DNA of 64,000 bases from Terriglobales bacterium (GTDB taxonomy: Bacteria; Acidobacteriota; Terriglobia; Terriglobales; Acidobacteriaceae): positions 1 to 64,000 of the forward strand of contig DATMXP010000013.1 in the NCBI GenBank assembly GCA_035561515.1. Reading direction: 5' to 3'. This document shows positions 9,498-17,675 of the stretch, piece by piece; the first letter of the stretch is position 1, and every line of letters begins with the position of its first letter. The notes beneath the pieces are model-generated. The model saw nothing but the letters and a program-made list of their open reading frames with translations, did no database searches and was not told the DNA's origin. The position numbers and the translations under genes are program-made.

Positions 9498-12200
9498 ATG
9501 CACGGTGTACGAGTGTTCGCAGTCATATTTCTTCTCCTGGCTCCAGCGATATCCCTTTCGGGCCAGACCACGCACCTTTCCGGCGAAGTTAAGGCACACG
9601 GACGAGCGGCGGTTCCGAATGCCTTGGTGACTCTGATTGCGGCGCCGCAGACGACCATTGGATCGACAAAGACAAACGCGGCGGGTGAATTCGACCTGGG
9701 ACCAATTGCGCCGGGCAGTTACGAACTGCGGGTGCAGGCGGCCGGCTTTACGGATGTTCGGCTGGCTGTGGAAGTTGGATCGTCGGCTAAACCGCTGATG
9801 GTGGATATGGATATAGCCACGAAGCCGTCGGAGATTACGGTGACGGGTGAGCGCGGTTCGGTTGAGGAGACGTACACGGCGACGCAGCAGGTGAATGTGA
9901 TCAGCGCGCAGGAGTTGGCGATCCGGTCTAAGGCTGTGCTGGCGCAAGCGGCGCAAGAGGAAGAGGGCGTCGCACTGCAAAGGACGAGTCCCACGGTTTC
10001 CGGGATTTATATACGCGGGCTGACGGGCAACCGCGTCAACGTGTTCGTGGACGGAGTGAGGTATTCGAATTCGGCTCAGCGCGGCGGGATCAACACGTTC
10101 TTCAATGTGAACCAGGCGAGCGGACTGGACGCGGTGGAACTGATCCGCGGAGCTTCGAGCGCGCAGTACGGAAGCGATGGGATTGGAGGGACGGTCCACC
10201 TGGTGAGCACACCGCCTGCGTTTTCGGATACGCCGATGTGGAGCGGCAAATACAGCCTGATCGGAACGAGCGCAGATGCGAGTGCGGGATCGAACCTGCT
10301 GCTGAATTATGGCCGTAAGAAGTTCGGCGCGGTGCTGAACCTGGATGGACTGAAGGTGAACCGGTTACGTCCGGGCGGAGGGGTGGATTCTCACTCGGCT
10401 TTCACGCGGTTTTTTGGGCTGCCGTCAGACATGTTCATCGATTCGAGGCTGCCGGACACGGCGTTTACGCAATACGGAGGCAGTTTCCGGGCGGTTTGGA
10501 CCCCACAAGAGCACACGCACCTCTCCACGAATTACAGCCGGTCGCAGCAGGATGGAGGCCGACGTTACGACCAGTTGTTGGGCGGCGACGGAAACCTGAT
10601 CGCCGATTTACGCAACATGATGACCGATGTGTTCTACGCGCGGCTGGACAGATTCCGGCTGGGAGCCATCGACCGCGCGACGGTGACGTATTCCTACAAC
10701 GCGCAACGCGAAGAACGAGTGAACCAGGGAGGGAACGGGAATCCGCTGGCGGCGATCACACACGAGCCGGAGCGCATGCGCGTACATGGGCTCCAGGGTT
10801 TTGTGGACAAGATCGTGGGCGGACACGATGTGCTGTTCGGCGGTGAGTATTACAACGAGAGGATCGCTGCGCCGTCATGGGCGGAGGATCCGGTGACGCA
10901 CGTGTACACGATTCGGCGCGGTCGCGTGCCGGACAAGGCGATGTACCGCAGCGGCGGCGTTTACCTGCAAGATGTGTATTCGCCAGTCAAGCAGGTGACC
11001 CTTTCGGGATCGCTGAGGTACAGCCGAGCGTCGTATGAATCGCGGCAGAGTGACAGTCCACTGGTGAATGGCAATCCGCTGTGGCCGAACGATTCGCTGG
11101 ATGTTGGTGGATGGACCTATCGGGTGGGAGCGATGTATGCGCCGATCGAGCCGGTAGCTCTGTTCGCGAATGTCGGACGGGGATTCCGCGCGCCACACAT
11201 CACAGACCTGGGCACGCTTGGTCTGACGGGATCAGGATTCGAGGTAGCGGCTGCGGATGTGGCGGGAATGGGAGCGACGATCGGGAGTTCGGCGTCGCGG
11301 ACGGCGACGAGTTCCGGCTTGCCGGTGGTGCAACTGCTGCCGGAGTTCAGCCAGAGCTATGACTTCGGCGTAAGGACGAGGAGCAAGTACTTCACGATGA
11401 GCTTCTCGGGGTTCATCAACGACATTAACGACAGCATTACGAAGCAAGCGCTGATTCTTCCGCAGGGTGCGGTGGGCCAGACGCTTGGCGGAACGCCGAT
11501 TACGGCGCAGGACCCGACCGGAACGGTGTTTGTGGCGGCGAGCTCGTCTCCGGTGCTGGTGCGCGCGAACTGGGATGATGCGCGGATCTGGGGACTGGAG
11601 CAGAGATCGGACGTGCGGGTTACTTCGAACTGGACCATCGGGACGGTGTTCACGTACATCCATGCGGCTGATGAACGGACAGGGCAGGCGCCGAACTTTG
11701 AGGGCGGGACTCCGGCTCCGGATGGATATCTGAAGATCCGCTACACGGCGACGAATGGGCGCTGGTGGGTTGAGCCTTACATCCATGCAGCGGACAGGCA
11801 GGAGCGATTGTCGTCGCTGGACATTGAGGATCGGAGAACGGGCGCGACGAGGTCGTTGAGTTCGATTCAGAACTTCTTCCGGCGCGGCGCAACGGTGCGT
11901 GGGTATGTGTCGCCGGGGCCGAATGGGACATTCGGAAACGCGGACGATGTGCTGATCGCGACGGGAGAGACACTGGCACAAATCCAGACGCGAGTATTGG
12001 GCGGTGCGACGTCTGGCGCGTTGTATGATCATGTCCCTGGTTACGTGACGTTTAACCTGCGCGGCGGATTCCGGGTGGGCGAGAGGCATTCGGTGATTGC
12101 GGAGTTCGAGAACATCGGGGACCGCAATTATCGCGGGATCAGTTGGGGTGTGGATGCTCCGGGGCGCAGCTTTACGGCACGATATACCGTGACTTTCTAG
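9498..12200 (+). CDS. TonB-dependent receptor with N-terminal carboxypeptidase-regulatory-like domain
   Basis: A 900-residue outer-membrane receptor. Signal peptide (about 1-22), an Ig-like carboxypeptidase-regulatory domain (about 25-110: LSGEVKAHGRAAVPNALVTL through GSYELRVQAAGF), a plug domain starting near 125 (TYTATQQVNVISAQEL and SGIYIRGLTGNRVNVFVDGVR), then a 22-strand-type barrel ending in an aromatic residue (RYTVTF). This architecture is typical of acidobacterial receptors for carbohydrates or siderophores. A SMP-30-type lactonase gene follows after 19 bp, hinting at a sugar or lactone substrate (weak inference). GGAG lies upstream of the ATG. Confidence 0.9.
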   Translation: MHGVRVFAVIFLLLAPAISLSGQTTHLSGEVKAHGRAAVPNALVTLIAAPQTTIGSTKTNAAGEFDLGPIAPGSYELRVQAAGFTDVRLAVEVGSSAKPLMVDMDIATKPSEITVTGERGSVEETYTATQQVNVISAQELAIRSKAVLAQAAQEEEGVALQRTSPTVSGIYIRGLTGNRVNVFVDGVRYSNSAQRGGINTFFNVNQASGLDAVELIRGASSAQYGSDGIGGTVHLVSTPPAFSDTPMWSGKYSLIGTSADASAGSNLLLNYGRKKFGAVLNLDGLKVNRLRPGGGVDSHSAFTRFFGLPSDMFIDSRLPDTAFTQYGGSFRAVWTPQEHTHLSTNYSRSQQDGGRRYDQLLGGDGNLIADLRNMMTDVFYARLDRFRLGAIDRATVTYSYNAQREERVNQGGNGNPLAAITHEPERMRVHGLQGFVDKIVGGHDVLFGGEYYNERIAAPSWAEDPVTHVYTIRRGRVPDKAMYRSGGVYLQDVYSPVKQVTLSGSLRYSRASYESRQSDSPLVNGNPLWPNDSLDVGGWTYRVGAMYAPIEPVALFANVGRGFRAPHITDLGTLGLTGSGFEVAAADVAGMGATIGSSASRTATSSGLPVVQLLPEFSQSYDFGVRTRSKYFTMSFSGFINDINDSITKQALILPQGAVGQTLGGTPITAQDPTGTVFVAASSSPVLVRANWDDARIWGLEQRSDVRVTSNWTIGTVFTYIHAADERTGQAPNFEGGTPAPDGYLKIRYTATNGRWWVEPYIHAADRQERLSSLDIEDRRTGATRSLSSIQNFFRRGATVRGYVSPGPNGTFGNADDVLIATGETLAQIQTRVLGGATSGALYDHVPGYVTFNLRGGFRVGERHSVIAEFENIGDRNYRGISWGVDAPGRSFTARYTVTF

Positions 12201-12219
12201 ATCGAGCGGAGGTGTTCGG

Positions 12220-13203
12220 ATGCGGGTGCTGGCGGGATTTCTTGTGGTGCTGGGTATGGCGGTTATGGCGAGTGCGCAAACTCCGACGGTGGTGAAACTG
12301 GATCCGCAATTCGATCAACTGCTTGCGGCGGATGCGAAGTTCGAACAGATTGCCGAAGGCATGGAGTGGTCGGAAGGCCCGGTGTGGGACCGCAAGGGCG
12401 GGTACCTGCTGTTCTCCGACGTGATTCGTAATACGGTGTTCCAGTGGAAGCCGGGACAGGGGACCAAGGAGTTTCTGAAACCGAGCGGGTACACGGGTAA
12501 GGAGCCGTTCACGGGGAGAGAGCCGGGGTCGAATGGGCTGACGTTCGATGCCAAGGGGACGCTGACGCTTTGTCAACATGGTGACAGGCGAGTGGCGCAG
12601 TTGCAGGCGGATCGGTCATTCAAGACGCTGGCGGACCGCTATGAGGGAAAGCGGTTCAACAGCCCGAACGACCTGATATTCAAGAAGAATGGCGATTTGT
12701 ATTTCACCGACCCTCCTTATGGTTTGCCGAAGACGTTCGAAGATCCGCAGCGAGAGATTGGGCTTAACGGCGTGTACCGGTTAGGCCGCGACGGAAAAGT
12801 GACGCTGCTGGTGAAGGACATGAAGGCGCCGAACGGGATTGCGTTCTCTCCGGATGAGAAGACGCTGTATGTGTCGGATTCCGGATCGAAGTTATGGATG
12901 GCCTTCGAGGTGAAGAGTGACGGCACGCTGGGTAAAGGGCGCGTGTTACTGGATGCCGCGGAATTTGCGAAGGAAAAGAAGGGATCGCCGGACGGATTGA
13001 AAGTCGACGTACACGGGAACTTGTGGGCGAGCGGACCGGGCGGTATCTACGTGATTTCGCCACAGGGGAAAGTGCTGGGGCGGATTGATACCGGCGTGCC
13101 GACATCGAACTGCGCGTGGGGAGAAGACGGATCGACATTCTTTATCACGGCGAACCACAACGTGTTCAGGGTAAAGACGAAGACGAAGGGCGCTGGCTGG
13201 TAG
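12220..13203 (+). CDS. SMP-30/gluconolactonase family protein (secreted)
   Basis: A 327-residue six-bladed beta-propeller lactonase-like protein with a signal peptide (MRVLAGFLVVLGMAVMASAQ). Family motifs include EGPVWDRKGGYLLFSDV, NGLTFDAKG, RFNSPNDLIFKKNGDLYFTDPPYG, APNGIAFSPDEKTLYVSDS and SPDGLKVDVHGNLWASG; the metal-ligand Glu (EGP), Asn (SPND) and Asp (SPDG) are present. Members hydrolyse aldonolactones or related esters. GGAGGT lies 6 bp before the ATG. It is probably co-transcribed with the TonB receptor. The 3' end overlaps the convergent trehalase gene by 38 bp. Confidence 0.88.
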   Translation: MRVLAGFLVVLGMAVMASAQTPTVVKLDPQFDQLLAADAKFEQIAEGMEWSEGPVWDRKGGYLLFSDVIRNTVFQWKPGQGTKEFLKPSGYTGKEPFTGREPGSNGLTFDAKGTLTLCQHGDRRVAQLQADRSFKTLADRYEGKRFNSPNDLIFKKNGDLYFTDPPYGLPKTFEDPQREIGLNGVYRLGRDGKVTLLVKDMKAPNGIAFSPDEKTLYVSDSGSKLWMAFEVKSDGTLGKGRVLLDAAEFAKEKKGSPDGLKVDVHGNLWASGPGGIYVISPQGKVLGRIDTGVPTSNCAWGEDGSTFFITANHNVFRVKTKTKGAGW

Positions 13204-14815
13204 AGGCGGGTTTCGGTGCGGTACTGAGGGCGGGCTTCTGCGAGTTAGGCAATGCGTTCCAGAGCGCGAGGAAAGTGGCGTTGGTCCAGCCGAAGCCGAT
13301 AACGTTGACGTGATATCCGGCGGTGACGTTCTGTTCCGTGGTGCGGGTGACGACGTTGTATTTCTCGCGAATGGTCCCGTCGCGCTGGAAGTTCTCGGCG
13401 ACCATGGTGATGAACTTTCGTGAGAGACGGTTGGCGGCTTCGTCGGCATGATAGTGGCGGAGTCCTTCGATGGTGATGAGGTTGATGGGCGCCCATCCGT
13501 AGGGGAAATCCCATTGAAGGCGGGTGTCGTAGGTACTCATGACGATGCCACCGGGCTGCTCAAACTTCGCAAGGTTAGAGATGAGGTCGCGGGCGCGATC
13601 GGGTGAGGCGAGTCCGACCCACAGCGGGTAGAACGTGGTGGCGTACTCGTAGGTGGAGCGCGCTGAGTCGGTGAAATTCCAGTCGAAGTACATCTTTTTC
13701 TGAGGATCCCAGAAATACTTTTCCATGAGCTGCTGGCGCGTTCGGGCGCGTTCGGCCCAGCGTTTCGCGTCGGCGGGGCGGTTCAAGATTTCCGCGATGC
13801 GCTGGAGGTTCTTCTCCGTTTGATAGAGCAGGCTGTTAAGACAGACGGGTGCGAAGTGGTGCGTCTTGCCGCTATAGGGGCCGAAACGATTGGAGACGTC
13901 GAAGCCGGATTCACGCATGGCGCGATCGCCCTGGTAGTAGTCGGCGGTGAGGGCAGTCTGTGCCGGGGCAGCGCAGGCAGCACCGGTGACACATGCAGTG
14001 ACGGTATAGCGCGGGCCGATGGTGCTGGAGAGTGACTGATAGTTGCTGGCGATACCGCTGGTGGCGAGAGCGGAAATGACCTCGGCGTAGTAAGGGTCGC
14101 CCACGGCGGCGATATCAGGGGTGGGTCCCTGGCCGTAGTCGTAGTAGCGGGAGAGGCCGGTGATTCCGGCTAGATGCTTGCCAGAGGTCCACATGTGGTA
14201 GTCGCGCTCGATGTAGGGATAGGCGCGAATGAGCCAGTCGTGGTCGGGCTTGGCGTCGTAGATGGCCATCACCATGGCGCTGAGGAATGGCGGTTGCGAG
14301 CGAGTGAGGAAGTAGGTTCGGTTCGCGTTCAGGATGGAACCGTAGTGCTCGATCTCATAGAAGAAGTTTTCAACCATGCCGCGAGCGAGGTCGAGATGAT
14401 TGTCGAGCAGGAGTCCGCGGATGATGAAGTAGCTGTCCCAGCCGTACATTTCGTTGAAGAAACCGCCGGGGACGATGTAGGGATGCGGCAGATAGAGCAG
14501 GCCGTGAGGGGAGAAGTGGTCGGCATCGAAGGTGCCGGGTGCGGTGATGGGCTTCGGAAGTTGCCGAGTGTCGACGTTACAGCGGCGGGCGAGATCGGCG
14601 GCGACGGCGGGAAGAGGCTGATCGGCAGGGAAGTAGATGACCTGCTTGCGGTCGGGATGACGCTCGTCGGTGATGGTCTTGCAGTCGTCGGTGGAGCGGC
14701 GAAGGGTGGTCCATGCGTTCTGGATGTAAGAGCGGATATCGGCGGACTGGGCGGGCGCGGTGGAGGCGAACGAGAGGACGAGGAGAGCGAGCGACAGGAG
14801 ACGTGCGCGCGACAT
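13166..14815 (-). CDS. treA: Secreted trehalase, glycoside hydrolase family 37
   Basis: A 549-residue periplasmic alpha,alpha-trehalase that hydrolyses trehalose to two glucose. Both GH37 signatures are present: PGGFFNEMYGWDSYFI (about residue 100) and QWDFPYGWAPINLI near 455. A glycine-rich GYHVNVIGFGWTNATFL segment lies near the end. An N-terminal signal peptide (LLSLALLVLSFASTAPAQS) fixes the start at the ATG at 14813-14815; the longer in-frame reading to 15142 would overlap the radical SAM gene and lacks family character. The Ser/Pro-rich C-terminus overlaps the SMP-30 gene tail to tail. Confidence 0.92.
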   Translation of the reverse strand: MSRARLLSLALLVLSFASTAPAQSADIRSYIQNAWTTLRRSTDDCKTITDERHPDRKQVIYFPADQPLPAVAADLARRCNVDTRQLPKPITAPGTFDADHFSPHGLLYLPHPYIVPGGFFNEMYGWDSYFIIRGLLLDNHLDLARGMVENFFYEIEHYGSILNANRTYFLTRSQPPFLSAMVMAIYDAKPDHDWLIRAYPYIERDYHMWTSGKHLAGITGLSRYYDYGQGPTPDIAAVGDPYYAEVISALATSGIASNYQSLSSTIGPRYTVTACVTGAACAAPAQTALTADYYQGDRAMRESGFDVSNRFGPYSGKTHHFAPVCLNSLLYQTEKNLQRIAEILNRPADAKRWAERARTRQQLMEKYFWDPQKKMYFDWNFTDSARSTYEYATTFYPLWVGLASPDRARDLISNLAKFEQPGGIVMSTYDTRLQWDFPYGWAPINLITIEGLRHYHADEAANRLSRKFITMVAENFQRDGTIREKYNVVTRTTEQNVTAGYHVNVIGFGWTNATFLALWNALPNSQKPALSTAPKPASTSQRPSSSSLP

Positions 14816-14975
14816 AGGCAAAGATTTTAGAAGAGATGCGGGATCATGTGGGGCGGTTGCGGACTGCACGTGTAGGTTATGCCGCACGTCACTGAATCGC
14901 AGGATGGAAAGTGCTAAACGTAGCGGAGTGTTCGGAGGCCGCCAAGGCGGCTGAGTTTTGCGTTGGAGGCGCACG

Positions 14976-16160
14976 ATGCAAAGCAGTCCGAAACGCTCCC
15001 CTGATTTGTCGCTGACGGACAGCCTGCCGTTCAGCAATGTTCCCGCGGATCGTCGCACATTCCTGCAAGTTGGAGCGGCGTGTTTGTGCTTCGGCGCAGC
15101 ACATTCGTTTGGGCTGACGCCACTCGCCGCGGCTGAGGACAATTCCCGCTATTTAAAAGAAGCTGCTTTCTACCAGAAACTCCAGAACAAGCTGGTGCAG
15201 TGCAAGCTGTGTCCGCGGGAGTGCGTGGTCCCCGATGGACAGCGAGGCTTCTGCCGTGTACGTGAGAACCGCGGGGGAACGTATTACACGCTGGTGTACT
15301 CGCGCGTAGTGGCGGCGCATATCGATCCGATTGAGAAGAAGCCGTTCTTTCACTTCCTGCCGGGGACGCGGGCGTTTTCGGTGGCGAGCGGCGGTTGTAA
15401 CGTGAACTGCAAGTTTTGCCAGAACTGGCAGATTTCGCAGGCGCGTCCGGAGGAACTCGAAGCACAGTATCTTCCGCCGAAGGGGATTGCGTCGGGCGCC
15501 CGAGTGAACCGTTGTGCGTCGGTCGCTTACACCTATAGCGAGCCGATTGTCTTTTGGGACTACGTGATGGATGCGGCTGAGGCGGGACATAAAGAGGACG
15601 TCCGCAGCGTGATGGTGAGCAACGGGTTCATCCAGGAGCAACCGCTGAGGAGCCTGTGCGAGCGGCTGGATGCGATCAAGATTGATTTGAAGTCGTTTTC
15701 GGAGACGTACTATCGCGACGTGGTGCGAGGCGAACTGAAGCCGGTGTTGAACAGTATCAGCACGGTTCGCCGGCATGGGAAATGGCTGGAGATCGTGTAC
15801 CTGACGGTGCCGACCATGAACGACAGCGATGCCGAGTTCCGCAATATGGCACGCTGGGTGAAGACAGAGTTGGGGCCGGACGTGCCGGTGCACTTCACGC
15901 GGTTTTATCCACTCTATCTTCTGAAGAATCTTCCGCCGACACCGGTGGAGACGCTGGAGCGCGCCAAGGCAATTGCGGATTCCGAAGGGCTGCATTACGT
16001 GTACATCGGGAATGTGCCGGGCCACAAAGCGGAGAACACGTATTGTCCGAAGTGCCGGCAACTGCTGATCGAGCGAACCGGGTTTTCTGTCGCCACGATG
16101 AACGTGAAAGCGGGTAAGTGCAACAAGTGTGCGCAGGTGATTCCGGGCGTGTGGGCCTGA
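14976..16160 (+). CDS. amrS: AmmeMemoRadiSam system radical SAM enzyme with Tat-type leader
   Basis: A 394-residue radical SAM protein of the AmmeMemoRadiSam system. The cluster-binding motif is CNVNCKFCQNW (CxxxCxxC), followed by YTYSEPIVFWDYVMDAAE and IKIDLKSFSETYYRDV, both typical of the family. Extra cysteines occur N-terminally (CKLCPREC and GFC) and at the C-terminus (CPKC, CNKC). GGAGG at 14965-14969 decides for the ATG at 14976. Unusually, residues 28-55 read as a Tat-like leader (DRRTFLQVGAACLCFGAA, cleavage after LAAA). The substrate of the system is unknown. The Memo-AMMECR1 fusion gene follows after 15 bp. Confidence 0.88.
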   Translation: MQSSPKRSPDLSLTDSLPFSNVPADRRTFLQVGAACLCFGAAHSFGLTPLAAAEDNSRYLKEAAFYQKLQNKLVQCKLCPRECVVPDGQRGFCRVRENRGGTYYTLVYSRVVAAHIDPIEKKPFFHFLPGTRAFSVASGGCNVNCKFCQNWQISQARPEELEAQYLPPKGIASGARVNRCASVAYTYSEPIVFWDYVMDAAEAGHKEDVRSVMVSNGFIQEQPLRSLCERLDAIKIDLKSFSETYYRDVVRGELKPVLNSISTVRRHGKWLEIVYLTVPTMNDSDAEFRNMARWVKTELGPDVPVHFTRFYPLYLLKNLPPTPVETLERAKAIADSEGLHYVYIGNVPGHKAENTYCPKCRQLLIERTGFSVATMNVKAGKCNKCAQVIPGVWA

Positions 16161-16175
16161 TCGCAGGAGGCCGTG

Positions 16176-17675
16176 ATGAGGAAATCGTTCATAGCAGGCG
16201 TGTATGCAATCGCGGTGCTGCTGGCGATTGTGTCGTGTCGCGGAGCAGAGCAACCGAAGGACCGTGCGGCGGCGGTGGCGGGCACGTTCTACCCTGCGGA
16301 CCCGACGCAACTCGCGGCGTTCGTTGACGGCGAATTGGCCAAGGCGGGTGTGCTGCAGGTAGGTGGTACTTTGATCGGCCTGGTCGTACCCCATGCAGGG
16401 TATCCGTATTCGGGGCCGGTGGCGGCGTACTCTTATGCGCAGTTGAAGGGTAAGAAGTTCAAGCGGGTTGTGCTGATCGGCCCGTCGCATTTCGAAGAGA
16501 TCGGATTCAGCTCGGTGTATAACGGCGACGCCTATACGACGCCGTTGGGAAAAGTTCTGGTGGATCGGGAATTTGCGAAGAAGTTGGCATCGCAAGGCAG
16601 GTCCATTCGGCTGTCGGGTGCGGGGCACGCAGTAGGTCAGCAGTCGGAGCACAGCCTGGAAGTGCAACTGCCATTTCTTCAACGCACGCTGGGCGATTTC
16701 AAGATAGTTCCGATCGTTATGGGCGACCAATCGTATGGAGCGATGCGGGAACTTGGGATGGGGCTGGCAAAGCTGCTGAAGGATGATCCCGATACCTTGA
16801 TGGTAGCCAGTTCAGATTTGTCGCACTATCACCCATATGAAGATGCAGCCAGACGAGACCACAACTTTCTCGATGCAGTGACGCACAATGATTTTCTTTC
16901 TATGTCCCACAACCTGGAAAGCGGGATATGGGAGGCGTGTGGCGGCGGTCCGATTGTGACGGTGATGATTGCGGCACAACACCTGGGTGCATCGTCGCCG
17001 AGAGTGTTGAAGTACGCGAATTCCGGTGATGTGACGGGCGATAAGGGACGGGTTGTTGGGTATTCGGCGATGGCGTTGGTTAAAGGTGCGGACGAGGCGG
17101 TAGAGACCAAAGCTGCCATCGCGGATGAGGGGCGAGCGGAGCTGTTGAAGATAGCACGGCTTTCGGTGGAAACCGCCGTGCGGGAGCACAAGATGTATGA
17201 GCCGCCACCGCCAAAGCTGACGGAGCTTCAACTGGAGAGGGGTGCGTTCGTAACACTTACGAGAAAAGGTGAACTGAGAGGATGCGTGGGATATCCCTCG
17301 GCTGTGATGCCGCTGTATATGGTGGTGCGCGATGTAGCCGCGCTGGCAGCGGTCCGTGATACGCGGTTTTCACCGGTGAAACCTGAAGAGCTGAAGGATC
17401 TGGAGTATGAGATATCCGTTCTGTCGCCGTTCGTGCATGTGTTGGATGTGAAGAACATCCAGGTTGGGCGAGACGGATTGATCGCGCGGAAGGGATCGCT
17501 GGAGGGATATCTGTTGCCGCAGGTTCCGGTGGAGGAACACTGGAACCGCGATACGTTTTTGGAAGAGATTGGAATCAAGGCCGGGCTGGAGAAGGACGCG
17601 TGGAGAGACGCCGATACCGACCTGTTCACATTTTCAGCGGTGGTGTTTTCAGATCACGAGAAGTTGAAGAACTGA
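16176..17675 (+). CDS. AmmeMemoRadiSam system protein: Memo (B) fused to AMMECR1 (A), lipoprotein-like
   Basis: A 499-residue fusion. The N-terminal domain (about 30-285) is Memo-like: AGTFYPADPTQLAAF, GLVVPHAGYPYSGPVAAYSY, IGPSHFEEIGFSSVY, EHSLEVQLPFLQ and ASSDLSHYHPYEDA, which contains the His and Cys/Asp residues of the extradiol-dioxygenase-like site. The C-terminal domain (about 320-498) is AMMECR1: GAFVTLTRKGELRGCVGY and YEISVLSPF. Residues 1-23 form a lipobox signal (LLAIVSC), so the protein may be a periplasm-facing lipoprotein. AGGAGG at 16165-16170 favours ATG 16176 over GTG 16173. It forms an operon with amrS. Confidence 0.87.
   Translation: MRKSFIAGVYAIAVLLAIVSCRGAEQPKDRAAAVAGTFYPADPTQLAAFVDGELAKAGVLQVGGTLIGLVVPHAGYPYSGPVAAYSYAQLKGKKFKRVVLIGPSHFEEIGFSSVYNGDAYTTPLGKVLVDREFAKKLASQGRSIRLSGAGHAVGQQSEHSLEVQLPFLQRTLGDFKIVPIVMGDQSYGAMRELGMGLAKLLKDDPDTLMVASSDLSHYHPYEDAARRDHNFLDAVTHNDFLSMSHNLESGIWEACGGGPIVTVMIAAQHLGASSPRVLKYANSGDVTGDKGRVVGYSAMALVKGADEAVETKAAIADEGRAELLKIARLSVETAVREHKMYEPPPPKLTELQLERGAFVTLTRKGELRGCVGYPSAVMPLYMVVRDVAALAAVRDTRFSPVKPEELKDLEYEISVLSPFVHVLDVKNIQVGRDGLIARKGSLEGYLLPQVPVEEHWNRDTFLEEIGIKAGLEKDAWRDADTDLFTFSAVVFSDHEKLKN

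Noticed and set aside
14816-15142. N-terminal extension of the trehalase frame
   Set aside because: The signal peptide starts at 14815; the extension overlaps the radical SAM gene's 5' end and lacks family features.
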